From Sphaerimonospora sp050942215 (GTDB lineage Bacteria > Actinomycetota > Actinomycetes > Streptosporangiales > Streptosporangiaceae), in the NCBI RefSeq assembly GCF_050942215.1, contig NZ_CP192056.1, forward strand, positions 4,526,001 to 4,590,000: DNA of 64,000 nucleotides. The letters are read 5' to 3'. Position numbers and translations under genes: made by a program. The notes beneath the pieces were generated by a model that was given only the letters and a program-made list of their open reading frames with translations, ran no database searches and was not told the origin of the DNA. The first letter of the stretch is position 1. Each line of letters opens with the position of its first letter. Shown here in pieces: positions 44,673-53,901 of this stretch.

Positions 44673-46955
44673 CTAGAGGCCGTACTCCTTGGAGATGCGC
44701 TCGTGCCGCTCGGCCTCGATGCCGACCTCTCGTGCCAGGTCGAGCCAGGCCAGCGGGTGGGACCACTGCTCGGTGACGTCGTCGAGCACCGCGTCGAGCT
44801 CGGCCGGACGCACCGTCGGCGGAATCGCCACCCAGCCGAACACGCCCGGGAGCCGCTCACCTGTCGCGGGGTGGGTGACGGTGTAGTTCTCGTCGCTGTA
44901 GACCCACATGGGCCAGCCGCGCTCGGCCAGCACCTCGTTGAACTCCGCCCACTCCTCCTCGGAAGGGGCCGCCCCGTCGAAGAACCAGCTGGTGTAGCCG
45001 CCCGGCCGCAGCATCGTCACCCCGGCGAAGGGGACGACGAAGCTCTCGCGCTCCTGCGGGTCATCCGGGATCGGCTCCAGCGGTCGCGGATCGATGACGA
45101 CCACGTCGCCCGCGTTGTACTCCATGCCGCGTGGCTGCGGGACGGCCAGCCGGGCGGTGGCCGGGCCGGTCCGTACGGCGAGCACCTCGCGCTGGCTGCC
45201 GTCGGGGGCGGGCAGGACGGCGCGGATCAGGTGCCACTCCTCCTCGATCGGGCCCTCCGCCGACTGGATCGGCATGCCCAGCTTGGCGGCGCCGGCCCGG
45301 ACGGTCGGCCAGTCCTCGATCGCGGTGGCCAGGACGATGATCCGCCAGGTGTCCTCCTCCTCGCCCTCACCGGACTCCAGCAGCGGCCGGAGGATCTCGG
45401 CGGCCTTGGCGTTGTCGCCGAGCTGCTGGACCGCGCCGGACCACAGCCGGCGTGCCTCCAGCGTCGGGTCGGCGGCGACGGCCCGCTCGGCCTCGGCCGC
45501 GGTCTCCTCCCAGCGCTCGCGGGCGCGGTGGAGCCGGGCCAGGGTGAGGTGCGATCGGGTCTCCGGCAGGCGTGCGGCGAGCCCCTCGACCCGCTCGTCC
45601 TGCCCCGACTCGATGAGCAGGCTCGTGAGGTAGGCGAGGTCCTCGTCCGAGGCGGTGGCCGGGTCGCCGTCCTCGGCGATCGTCTTCCAGTAGAGGTCGG
45701 CGCCGGTCGCGGCGTAGCCGAGGAAGCCGAGGGTGGTGGTGTGCCGCCGGGTCGCCTCCAGGTCGGTGCCCGACAGCGGCCACAGCCAGCCGACCCAACG
45801 CTCGGGATCGGCCGTACGGCCGTCGGCGGCGTCGAAGTAGGCGACCAGCTCGTCCTTGGGGCCGGGCAGCGGCGGCTCGGCCGCCGCGTCGGCCGCGGCG
45901 CGCAGCTCGGCGACCCGCTCGGCGAGGCCCTCGGCGTCGCCGAGGTCGGCCAGCACGGACTCGGCGTAGTCGGCGAGCAGCCGGGCCTGCCAGATGCCCT
46001 GCCGGGCCACGGCGAGCCGGCCGGCCGTGAGCGCCAGCTCGAAGCGGGAGCGGTGGCCGCCCATGGTCTCGAAATAGGTGATCCACTGGCGCAGGATGCG
46101 GCCGAGCTGCCAGGTGTTGGAGATGGATCCGCTCGGCACGAGCAGGCTGACCGTGTGCGCCCACTCCACCCACTCGCGCGGGTGCTCGCCGACGACGTCG
46201 AGGTCGGGCAGCGCCTCGACCGCCTCGTCGATGCGGCCGTCCGTGGCGAGGATCAGCGACTTGAGCAGCGCCTCGCGGCGGTTCTTCGCCACGGGGTCGT
46301 CCGGCTTGAAGCCGGTGGCGGCCTCCAGCGCCGCCAGCGCGTCCTGGGCGCGTCCGGCGGCCAGCAGTGCGCGGGCCGAGGCGGCGGCCAGTTCCCAGCT
46401 CGCCTCCTTGCCCGCCGCGCGCAGCCGGTCGACGGCCGCCTCCGCGTAGGCCACGGCCTCGCCGGCCTGCCCCGCGTCGAGCAGTGCGGAGACGTACTGG
46501 GTGATCAGGCCGGAGAAGGCGAGCGAATCCGGCCCGATTCCGCTGAGCGCGGTGTTGAGCGCGACCATCCGCTCGCTCGCCAGGCCGGGACCGTCGGTGT
46601 TCGCCTGGGTGATCGCCAGCACCTCGACCGCGGCGGTGGCGGAGGGGCAGTCACGGACGTCGGCGCGTTCCGCGAACTCCACCAGGGCCGCCGCGTCGCC
46701 GAGCGCGACCGCGCCGTTGGCCCGGTCGCCCACCCGCCCGATCATGTGCCAGTAGCGGGCGAACAGCTCCAGCCAGGGCTGCTCGAGGCTCTCCGCGTGC
46801 TGGGCGATGGCGGGCGCCATGACGTCCAGCTGGGCGTATCGGCCCTCCAGCGCCTGCGCCGGGATGTCGCTCAGCGCCATGGCCAGCCCCATGTTGCCGG
46901 TCTCGTGCAGTTCGCGCTGGGTGCCACCGACCCAGGTCCAGATGTCGACGTCCAT
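44673..46955 (-). CDS. large TPR-repeat protein
   Basis: 760 residues, mostly helical tetratricopeptide-like repeats (for example EAVAYAEAAVDRLRAAGKEA, ARALLAAGRAQDALAALEAA, LTLARLHRARERWEETAAEA). The C-terminal ~200 residues are less repetitive, with tryptophan-rich pieces (GYTSWFFDGAAPSEEEWAEF). No signal peptide is visible, so it is probably cytoplasmic. Function is unknown; such proteins usually scaffold partners. It stands alone, and array C follows its stop after 44 bp. Confidence 0.8.
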   Translation of the reverse strand: MDVDIWTWVGGTQRELHETGNMGLAMALSDIPAQALEGRYAQLDVMAPAIAQHAESLEQPWLELFARYWHMIGRVGDRANGAVALGDAAALVEFAERADVRDCPSATAAVEVLAITQANTDGPGLASERMVALNTALSGIGPDSLAFSGLITQYVSALLDAGQAGEAVAYAEAAVDRLRAAGKEASWELAAASARALLAAGRAQDALAALEAATGFKPDDPVAKNRREALLKSLILATDGRIDEAVEALPDLDVVGEHPREWVEWAHTVSLLVPSGSISNTWQLGRILRQWITYFETMGGHRSRFELALTAGRLAVARQGIWQARLLADYAESVLADLGDAEGLAERVAELRAAADAAAEPPLPGPKDELVAYFDAADGRTADPERWVGWLWPLSGTDLEATRRHTTTLGFLGYAATGADLYWKTIAEDGDPATASDEDLAYLTSLLIESGQDERVEGLAARLPETRSHLTLARLHRARERWEETAAEAERAVAADPTLEARRLWSGAVQQLGDNAKAAEILRPLLESGEGEEEDTWRIIVLATAIEDWPTVRAGAAKLGMPIQSAEGPIEEEWHLIRAVLPAPDGSQREVLAVRTGPATARLAVPQPRGMEYNAGDVVVIDPRPLEPIPDDPQERESFVVPFAGVTMLRPGGYTSWFFDGAAPSEEEWAEFNEVLAERGWPMWVYSDENYTVTHPATGERLPGVFGWVAIPPTVRPAELDAVLDDVTEQWSHPLAWLDLAREVGIEAERHERISKEYGL

Positions 46956-47181
46956 GAGCAGTCAGTCTGCCAGGTCGCCGACCATGTCCCAAACAGCCCA
47001 CGACGCCAAAACCGGCCTCCGATCCTCGCCTGTGCCGCGTGAACAGCATGGTCTTGAACAACATGGTCATGAAACACCCACGGCGCCGCACCGTGGAGGT
47101 ACGGCGCCGCGGTCGCGCCCTGCGAGGGCCGGGACCGGCCCCGGGGGACCGCGACCGGTCCCTCCGGGGATCAGCCGACCC

Positions 47182-48018
47182 CTACCGCGGTGTCATGACC
47201 TGGTCGAGGAGGCCGGGCTCGATCACTCCGGAGGCGACGAGCACGGCGGGTCCGGACAGATGGCTGGTGTCCGCTTCCAGGGTGACGGTGACCGTACCGC
47301 CCGGCACGCGGACCTGCCAGGCTCCTGTCAGCTCCCCTGCCGCGCGGGCGGCGGCCACGGCGGTGGCCACGGCTCCGGTGCCGCACGACCGGGTCTCCCC
47401 CGAGCCCCGCTCATGCACCCGCATGACGACGGCGTGATCGCCGACCACGTTGATCAGCTCGATGTTGACGCCGTCCGGATAGACCTCCCGGTCGAACTCC
47501 GGCTCCCGGCCGAGGTCGAGGCCGGCGACCGGGTCGTCGATCAGACAGGCCAGGTGGGGGTTGCCCATGTTCACGTTGAGGCCGTCGTAGGTCCGCCCTC
47601 CGACGGTCGTACGGCTCGCCCCCAGGACCAGGGGCCGGCCCATCTCGACGGTGACGTCCCCGGTCTCGGCGAGCCGCACCCGCTTGACCCCGGCACGGGT
47701 GGCGACGCCGAACTCCCCGGCGGCGGCCAGGCCCGCTTCGACCAGGTAGCGGGCGAACACGCGCACGCCGTTGCCGCACATCTCGGCGATGCCTCCGTCG
47801 GCGTTGCGGTAGTCCATGAACCACTCGGCCGCACCGGCCTGATCGGCCACCTCGGCGCAGCGCTCGGTGCGCGCGACCCGCAGCACGCCGTCGGCCCCGA
47901 TGCCGGCGCGGCGGTCGCACAGGGCGGCGACCCCCGCGGCGGTCAGCTCGAGCCGTGCGTCCGGGTCCGGCAGGATGACGAAGTCGTTCTCGGTGCCGTG
48001 ACCCTTGACGAAGCGCAT
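47182..48018 (-). CDS. dapF: diaminopimelate epimerase
   Basis: 278 residues. It converts LL- to meso-diaminopimelate for lysine and cell-wall synthesis. Catalytic cysteine 1 is in NADGGIAEMCGNGVRVFARY near residue 75 and cysteine 2 in SGETRSCGTGAVATAV near 215. The start MRFVKGHGTENDFV matches the family. It follows miaA by 9 bp, the usual miaA-dapF pair. The 226 bp after its stop hold no gene. Confidence 0.96.
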   Translation of the reverse strand: MRFVKGHGTENDFVILPDPDARLELTAAGVAALCDRRAGIGADGVLRVARTERCAEVADQAGAAEWFMDYRNADGGIAEMCGNGVRVFARYLVEAGLAAAGEFGVATRAGVKRVRLAETGDVTVEMGRPLVLGASRTTVGGRTYDGLNVNMGNPHLACLIDDPVAGLDLGREPEFDREVYPDGVNIELINVVGDHAVVMRVHERGSGETRSCGTGAVATAVAAARAAGELTGAWQVRVPGGTVTVTLEADTSHLSGPAVLVASGVIEPGLLDQVMTPR

Positions 48019-48027
48019 GTCCGGATC

Positions 48028-48954
48028 CTACCGGCGCACCCGTACGAGCGCCCGTCCGGCGAGGTCGGCGAGGGCCGCCCGTCCGCCGCCGGGGTCGAAC
48101 GGCAGCCACACGACCCTGGGGTCCCGGCGGAACCACGACTCCTGGCGCCGGGCGAACCTGCGGGTCGCCCGCACGGTCTCCGCGCGTGCCTGCTCCTCGG
48201 TCCACTCCCCGGACAGGAAACGCAGGACCTGGGCGTAGCCGAGCGCCCGGCTCGCGGTCCGCCCCTCGGCCAGGCCCTGCTCCAGCAGCCCGGCGACCTC
48301 GTCCACCAGCCCGGCCTCCCACATGCGGGCGACCCGCAGCTCGATCCGTTCGTCGAGCACCGGCCGGGGCACCTCGACGCCGATCTGCACACTGTCGTAG
48401 ACCGAGTCGTACGACGGCATGGTGGCGGAGAACGGACGCCCGGACAGCTCGATCACCTCGAGGGCCCGGACGATCCGGCGGCCGTTGCTCGGCAGGATCG
48501 TCTCGGCCGCCACCGGGTCGCGGCTCTTGAGCCGGTCGTACAGCACGGCCGGGCCCGCCTCGGCGAGCTCCCGCTCCAGCCGGGCACGCAGGTCCGGATC
48601 AGTGCCGGGAAACTCCAGATCGTCGAGGACCGCCCTGACGTAGAGCCCCGACCCGCCGGCCAGGATCGGTGTCCGGCCCCGCGCGAGCAGGTCCTCGACC
48701 AGCGGGCGGGCCAGCCGCTGATATTCGGCGACGCTGGCGGTCCGGGTCACCGGCCAGATGTCGAGCAGGTGATGCGGCACCCCCCGCCGCTCGGCGAGGG
48801 AGAGTTTGGCCGTGCCGATGTCCATGCCGCGATAGAGCTGCATCGAGTCGGTGTTGACGATCTCTCCGCCCAGCCGGAGCGCCAGCTCGACGGCGAGGTC
48901 GGACTTGCCCGCCGCCGTTGCGCCGACGACCGCGATCACTTGTTGCTGCCCCAC
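48028..48954 (-). CDS. miaA: tRNA dimethylallyltransferase
   Basis: 308 residues. P-loop VVGATAAGKSDLAVELA is at the N-terminus, then VNTDSMQLYRGMDIGTAKLS and AGGSGLYVRAVLDDLEF, with the C-terminal RRFARRQESWFRRDP. It prenylates A37 of tRNAs reading UNN codons, the substrate for MiaB encoded at 54.7 kb. It is followed closely by dapF. Confidence 0.96.
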   Translation of the reverse strand: MGQQQVIAVVGATAAGKSDLAVELALRLGGEIVNTDSMQLYRGMDIGTAKLSLAERRGVPHHLLDIWPVTRTASVAEYQRLARPLVEDLLARGRTPILAGGSGLYVRAVLDDLEFPGTDPDLRARLERELAEAGPAVLYDRLKSRDPVAAETILPSNGRRIVRALEVIELSGRPFSATMPSYDSVYDSVQIGVEVPRPVLDERIELRVARMWEAGLVDEVAGLLEQGLAEGRTASRALGYAQVLRFLSGEWTEEQARAETVRATRRFARRQESWFRRDPRVVWLPFDPGGGRAALADLAGRALVRVRR

Positions 48955-49017
48955 ACCGTCCAGTGTCGCAGCGCCGGAGAGGTCGGACGTCCCCGCGGCC
49001 GGGTGTCCCGGTGGGAG

Positions 49018-49548
49018 TCACATGTCCCAGTCGAGGGGCGGCGGGAGATGGCCTTCGAGTGTCAGCAGCCAGCGCTTGGACTCCACGCCGTCGCCGCCGC
49101 TGAACCCGCCCAGGCCGTTGCCCGCGACCACCCGGTGGCACGGCACGATGACCGGGATCGGGTTGCCGCCCATGATCGAGCCGATGCCGCGGGCCGGGAC
49201 ACCGGTCCCGCTTCTGGCCGACAGCTCGCCATATGTCACGACTTTTCCGTACGGAACGGTCGCGAAGAGCGTGCGGAGGACCTGACGCTGGAGGGGCGAG
49301 GTGAGCCGCCAGTCGATCGGGACGCCGAACTCCCGCAGCTCCCCGCTGAAGTAGGCGGCGAGCTCGGCGCGGACGTCGGCCGTACGATCCGGGTCGTCGG
49401 CCACGGCCAGCCCGAGACGACCGGCGATGCGCGCCCGCACACGCGGCTCGTCGTGGAAGTGCGTGGCGGCAACCCCCTCCTCCGTGACGGCCGCCAGCAC
49501 GTCGCCGAGCTTGGTCGGGACGCTGCCGAAAGCTACGGTCTGCCCCAT
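49018..49548 (-). CDS. ogt: methylated-DNA-protein cysteine methyltransferase
   Basis: 176 residues. The suicide alkyl acceptor PCHRVVAGNGLGGFSGG is near residue 137, preceded by the DNA-binding helix region TPYGKVVTYGELSARSG-like (VPYGKVVTYGELSARSGTG) and followed by KRWLLTLEGH. It repairs O6-alkylguanine. The ATG at 49548 begins the family-like sequence MGQTVAFGSV; the ATG at 49575 would add nine residues. It stands between RNase Z and miaA, all on the minus strand. Confidence 0.92.
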   Translation of the reverse strand: MGQTVAFGSVPTKLGDVLAAVTEEGVAATHFHDEPRVRARIAGRLGLAVADDPDRTADVRAELAAYFSGELREFGVPIDWRLTSPLQRQVLRTLFATVPYGKVVTYGELSARSGTGVPARGIGSIMGGNPIPVIVPCHRVVAGNGLGGFSGGDGVESKRWLLTLEGHLPPPLDWDM

Positions 49549-49590
49549 CCGCTCATTCTCCCACCCGATCCACATGACGTCCGCGGAAAT

Positions 49591-50517
49591 TCAGCGTGCC
49601 CGTTTCGGCACCGGAATACGCATGAGATCACGCGCCACGATCACGTCCCCGTCGTACGCCTCGCGGACCTCGGCGACGAAACGGGGCTCGTCCTCGATGG
49701 AGTAGCGCTCGGAGAAGTGGGTCAGCACGATACGCCGCACCCCGCACTCCGCCGCCACCCGGCCGGCCTGGGCCGCGGTGAGATGCCCGTAATCGGCGGC
49801 CAGCCCCGCCTCACCCGACAGGAACGTCGACTCGATCACCAGCAGGTCCACGCCGTCGGCCAGCGCGAACACCGCGTCGCACAGCCGGGTGTCCATCACG
49901 AAAGCGGCGCTCTGGCCCGGGCGCGGCTCGCTGCAGTCGGCCAGCGTCACCGTCGAGCCGTCGGGCATCGTCAGCGAGCCGCGCCGCCGCAGCTCGCCGA
50001 TCATCGGCCCGCGCACGCCCCGCCGGGCCAGCTCCCCGGGCAGCATCCGGCGCCCGGCCGGCTCGTCCAGGCGGTAGCCGTACGCCTCGACCCGGTGCGA
50101 CAGCGGCCTTGCGGTCAGCGTCACCGGTCCGGCCGGCCACTCGACGAGATCGCCGGAGACCGGGCACGGGACGATCACGTCCGTGTCGGCGAACGACGTG
50201 GCATGGCGCAGTCGCCGCCAGTACGGCTCCCCGGACGCGGGATAGGCGGCCCGCACCGGATGGCTCACCCGGTCGCGGGCGATCCGCTGGATCACCCCGG
50301 GCAGGCCGAGGCAGTGGTCGCCGTGGAAGTGCGTGACGCAGATCCAGGTGAGGTCGTGCGAGGCCACTCCGGCGTGCACCATCTGCCGCTGGGTGCCCTC
50401 CCCCGGGTCGAACAGGAAGCCCTCGCCGTCCCAGCGCAGCAGATACCCGTTGTGGTTGCGGCGGCGGGTGGGAACGGCGCTCGACGTCCCCAGGACGACC
50501 AGTTCGCGGACGGACAC
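49591..50517 (-). CDS. rnz: ribonuclease Z
   Basis: 308 residues, a metallo-beta-lactamase nuclease that trims tRNA 3' ends. The zinc motif HFHGDHCLGLPG is near residue 61, then a distal AFVMDTRLCDAVF and HLTAAQAGRVAA, with a final HFSERYS. The start ELVVLGTSSAVPTRRRNHNG is the family N-terminus, so I prefer the GTG at 50517; starts at 50550 or 50565 would add residues that do not look conserved. Confidence 0.92.
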   Translation of the reverse strand: MSVRELVVLGTSSAVPTRRRNHNGYLLRWDGEGFLFDPGEGTQRQMVHAGVASHDLTWICVTHFHGDHCLGLPGVIQRIARDRVSHPVRAAYPASGEPYWRRLRHATSFADTDVIVPCPVSGDLVEWPAGPVTLTARPLSHRVEAYGYRLDEPAGRRMLPGELARRGVRGPMIGELRRRGSLTMPDGSTVTLADCSEPRPGQSAAFVMDTRLCDAVFALADGVDLLVIESTFLSGEAGLAADYGHLTAAQAGRVAAECGVRRIVLTHFSERYSIEDEPRFVAEVREAYDGDVIVARDLMRIPVPKRAR

Positions 50518-50675
50518 ACAGGCGATCCTAGATCGTGTTTCGACGGCCATGTCCCGGTACGGCACGGACGGCGCCTTTTCGACACTCCCCAGATCGTCTC
50601 CGGTGCCCGCCGGCGAGTCCGGGCGGTCGACCGCCCCGCTCCTCCATCGCCGAATGAGAGATTCACCACATCGAT

Positions 50676-50877
50676 GGTATTAACCGGCTGACTTGTAAAT
50701 ACCAGCCGTAAATCTCATCCGATCGAGTCGGACCGAAACACCCGGCCGAGCGCATCGGCAATCTCATGACCAGCCAAAATCCCAGTTCAAACGGACACAA
50801 GCCGGCACAGGATACGGCGAAGGGGTGGAGTGAGGGACCGGGGTACGCGACCTGTAGTTTGTACAACGATTTTCGTT
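50676..50877. promoter_or_regulatory. norZ upstream region with two dyads
   Basis: The 507-bp gap between rnz and norZ holds no convincing gene. It has GGTATT/AATACC arms at 50676-50703 (16 bp apart) and a tighter perfect dyad AACGA-TTT-TCGTT at 50865-50877, in the most AT-rich part, about 150 bp before norZ. These are the best candidates for a nitric-oxide- or redox-responsive operator. No regulator gene is adjacent. Confidence 0.4.
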
Positions 50878-51024
50878 CAAAACCGGCTCGGTCGGGCATG
50901 CCGACAGCCATCCGCCGTAAGTCTCCGCCGCCCCACGCCGGGCCGGGACGACGGCGCGGGGAGCGCCATGCGAGCCCGGTGCCGGAAGGCCAACATCCGC
51001 ACAACCTGAGGAGACTGAGCGAGG

Positions 51025-53415
51025 ATGTCGGACATCATCGTCGAGGAGCCGGCCGAGGACGTCCCTCCGGCTCGCCCCGGTCCAGACTCCGGTGGCAAGC
51101 GAGCACGAATGATCGGCCGCGGCTGGGTCCAGGCCGCGATCCTGGTCACCGCCATCGGCTTCCTCGTTCTCGGACTGCTCGCGGTCCGCACCTACCAGGC
51201 GGAGCCGCCCATCCCGCAACGCGTCACCACCGCCGACGGCCAGGTGGTCTTCACCGGTGACGACGTGCGGAACGGCCAGAAGGTCTTCCTGCGCACCGGC
51301 CTCATGCAGTACGGATCGATCTTCGGGCACGGCGCCTACCTGGGCCCCGACTTCACCGCGGACTACCTGCACCGCAGCGCCACGTTCGTGCAGGAGCAGC
51401 ACCGCAAGGCGGGAAGCGCGGACGCGTACGCGAGCACCGTCTCCGACTTCCGGACCAACCGATACGATCCGCGCACGGGCACGCTCGTCTGGACGGCGGC
51501 CCAGGGCGCGGCGTTCCAGGAGATCAAGGACCACTACGCGGACCTGCTCGGCCGTCCCGAGGGCAAGCAGGGGCTGCGACCCGAGGCGGTGACCGACCCC
51601 GGGGAGATCCACGAACTGACCGCCTACTTCGGCTGGTCGGCCTGGGCCGCCGCCGCCGAGCGGCCCGGCGAGACGTACTCGTACACCAACAACTGGCCCG
51701 CCGAGTCGCTGGTCGACAACGGGCCGACGGGTCACACGGTGACCTGGAGCGTGCTGTCCCTGATCTTCCTGCTGGGCGGCGCCGGGGCGCTGTTCGCCGC
51801 GTTCGGCCGATGGAACTTCCTGGGCTGGCAAGGCCGGGACCAGCGGACCCTGCGCTTCCACTCGCCCCGCGACGTCCTGCTCACCCCGGCGCAGCGCACC
51901 ACGGCCTGGTTCTTCTTCGCCATGGCCGCGCTGTTCATGGTGCAGGTGCTCGTCGGCTCGGCCACCCAGCACTACCGGGCCGATCTCGGCACCTTCTTCG
52001 GCATTCCGCTGGACCGCTGGCTGCCGTACAACCTCACCCGCACCTGGCACACCCAGCTCGCCATCTTCTGGGTGGTCACGTCGTTCCTGGCCATCGGCAT
52101 CTTCCTGGCGCCACTGATCGCCCGGGGCTGGGAGCCGCGCAGGCAGGCGCTGCTGTCGCGAGTGCTGCTCGGGGCGCTCGTCGTGGTCGTCGGCGGCAGC
52201 CTGCTGGGCGAGCTGGCCGGGCAGCGCGGGTGGCTGGGCTCACTGTGGAGCTGGCTCGGCAACCAGGGCTGGGAATACCTCGATCTCGGCCGGCTGTGGC
52301 AGGTGCTGCTGGTCGGCGGGCTGACGATCTGGGTGGTGATCCTCTTCCGCGGGCTGCGCAGACGGCTGCGCACCGAGAGCGTGGCCAACATGCCGTGGAT
52401 GTTCTTCCTCGCCGCGCTCGCGCTTCCGGCGTTCTACGCCGTCGGCCTGCTCGCCACGCCGGATTCCTCGTTCACCAGCGCCGACTTCTGGCGGTTCATC
52501 GTGGTGCACCTGTGGGTCGAGGACTTCATGGAGCTGTTCACCACGGTCACCGTCGCCTACCTGTTCGTCATGCTCGGCGTGGTGCGCGAACGGGTGGCTC
52601 TGGCGGTGATCTACCTCGACATCGTCCTGTACAGCGCCGGCGGCGTGATCGGCACCATGCACCACCTGTACTTCTCCGGTGAGCCGGCCGAGCACCTCGC
52701 CCTCGGCGCGATGTTCTCCGCGCTCGAGGTCATCCCGCTGCTGTTCCTGACCGTGGAGGCCTGGAGCTTCCTGCAGCTCGGGGCTCGCAAGAAGAGCCCG
52801 TCGAGCACGCCGTTCCCGCACCGCTGGGCGGTGATGTTCCTGGTCGCCGTCGGTTTCTGGAACTTCCTGGGCGCCGGGATCTTCGGCTTCCTGATCAACC
52901 TGCCGATCGTGTCCTACTACGAGATCGGCACCGGCCTGACGGCCAATCACGCGCACGGCGCGATGATGGGCGTGTACGGCATGCTCGCGGTGGGATTCGC
53001 CATGTTCGCGCTGCGCTACCTGATCCCGGAGGAGCGGTGGTCCGACCGCTGGCCGCGGCTGTCCTTCTGGTCGCTCAACCTGGGCCTGGCCTGGATGTCG
53101 TTCGCCACCCTGCTGCCCAGTGGCGCGCTGCAGCTCTACAAGGTCCTCGAAGCCGGGTACGCCGACGCCCGCAGCCTCGGCTACCTCCAGGGCAAGGCCA
53201 ACGCCGTGCTCGAGTGGCTCCGCCTCCCTGGCGACGTGGTGTTCATGGTCGGCGGCGTGCTGCCGCTGCTGTGGATGACCTGGCTGGGGATCCGCTACCG
53301 GGTGGCCGCGGCACGGCGTGCGGACGCCCCGGAGCAGGTCCTGCTCTTCACCGAGATCGTCGAGCCCGGGGAACCCGCCGACTCCGGTGATGCGGCCGAG
53401 CCGGTGGGCCGATGA
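51025..53415 (+). CDS. norZ: quinol-dependent nitric oxide reductase
   Basis: 796 residues, single-subunit qNOR: a NorC-like extracellular N-terminal domain fused to a NorB-like membrane core. The first membrane segment is near residue 35, followed by the soluble domain (VFTGDDVRNGQKVFLRTGLM) without a heme-c CxxCH, as expected for qNOR. Core histidines appear in RTWHTQLAIFW near 339, HLWVEDFMELF near 495, the metal-site pair MHHLYFSGEP near 545 and NHAHGAMMGVYGM near 641. It reduces NO to N2O using quinol, usually for NO detoxification in actinomycetes. Confidence 0.94.
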   Translation: MSDIIVEEPAEDVPPARPGPDSGGKRARMIGRGWVQAAILVTAIGFLVLGLLAVRTYQAEPPIPQRVTTADGQVVFTGDDVRNGQKVFLRTGLMQYGSIFGHGAYLGPDFTADYLHRSATFVQEQHRKAGSADAYASTVSDFRTNRYDPRTGTLVWTAAQGAAFQEIKDHYADLLGRPEGKQGLRPEAVTDPGEIHELTAYFGWSAWAAAAERPGETYSYTNNWPAESLVDNGPTGHTVTWSVLSLIFLLGGAGALFAAFGRWNFLGWQGRDQRTLRFHSPRDVLLTPAQRTTAWFFFAMAALFMVQVLVGSATQHYRADLGTFFGIPLDRWLPYNLTRTWHTQLAIFWVVTSFLAIGIFLAPLIARGWEPRRQALLSRVLLGALVVVVGGSLLGELAGQRGWLGSLWSWLGNQGWEYLDLGRLWQVLLVGGLTIWVVILFRGLRRRLRTESVANMPWMFFLAALALPAFYAVGLLATPDSSFTSADFWRFIVVHLWVEDFMELFTTVTVAYLFVMLGVVRERVALAVIYLDIVLYSAGGVIGTMHHLYFSGEPAEHLALGAMFSALEVIPLLFLTVEAWSFLQLGARKKSPSSTPFPHRWAVMFLVAVGFWNFLGAGIFGFLINLPIVSYYEIGTGLTANHAHGAMMGVYGMLAVGFAMFALRYLIPEERWSDRWPRLSFWSLNLGLAWMSFATLLPSGALQLYKVLEAGYADARSLGYLQGKANAVLEWLRLPGDVVFMVGGVLPLLWMTWLGIRYRVAAARRADAPEQVLLFTEIVEPGEPADSGDAAEPVGR

Positions 53416-53834
53416 GCAGCGAGACCGTGTTCATCTGCGCGTACGCCGTGGCGCTGCTCGGGGTGGCCGCCGTCCTGGAGATATACGGCCGCCAGTCGAC
53501 CAGTGCCTGGGCCTCACGGGTGTTCGCCGGATATCGGCGCGCGGTGCCCGACGCGCCGAGCCCGGCCGACCCGGAGGACTGGCCGCACTCGGAGGCGAAC
53601 CGCTTCCACCAGGTGGTGTCCCTGTTCGTCACGGTGGTCGCGGCGACCCTGATCGCGGGTGAGCTGCTCCGCCACCACAGACCGTTCGAGGCGCTGGCTC
53701 TGGCCGCGGTCGGGTCGGCCCACGGCCTGCTGGCCGCGCGGATCGTACGGCGGCTGCGCCGCGTCCGAGCCTCCCGTACGGCCGGGCCGGCCGAACGCGG
53801 GGAAGACGGGTTGTGGAAAACGTCCTCGGAGTGA
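53412..53834 (+). CDS. small membrane protein coupled to norZ
   Basis: 140 residues. The ATG overlaps the norZ stop (ATGA). A hydrophobic start (VFICAYAVALLGVAAVLEIY), a soluble loop, then two more hydrophobic stretches (VVSLFVTVVAATLIAGELLR, LALAAVGSAHGLLAARIV) and a basic tail suggest three membrane segments. The family is not recognised. Tight coupling suggests an assembly or accessory role for the reductase. Confidence 0.75.
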   Translation: MSSETVFICAYAVALLGVAAVLEIYGRQSTSAWASRVFAGYRRAVPDAPSPADPEDWPHSEANRFHQVVSLFVTVVAATLIAGELLRHHRPFEALALAAVGSAHGLLAARIVRRLRRVRASRTAGPAERGEDGLWKTSSE

Positions 53835-53901
53835 GACCTCGGCGAGCACACTGAGAGTGAAGGACGGAAACGGTCCGTAGCTATCAGGAAGAACCACCAC
53901 G

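Noticed and set aside
46807..50691. Open frame of about 1290 codons on the plus strand across dapF, miaA, ogt and rnz
   Set aside because: It is antisense to four recognisable housekeeping genes and has no domain; long open shadows are expected at this GC content.
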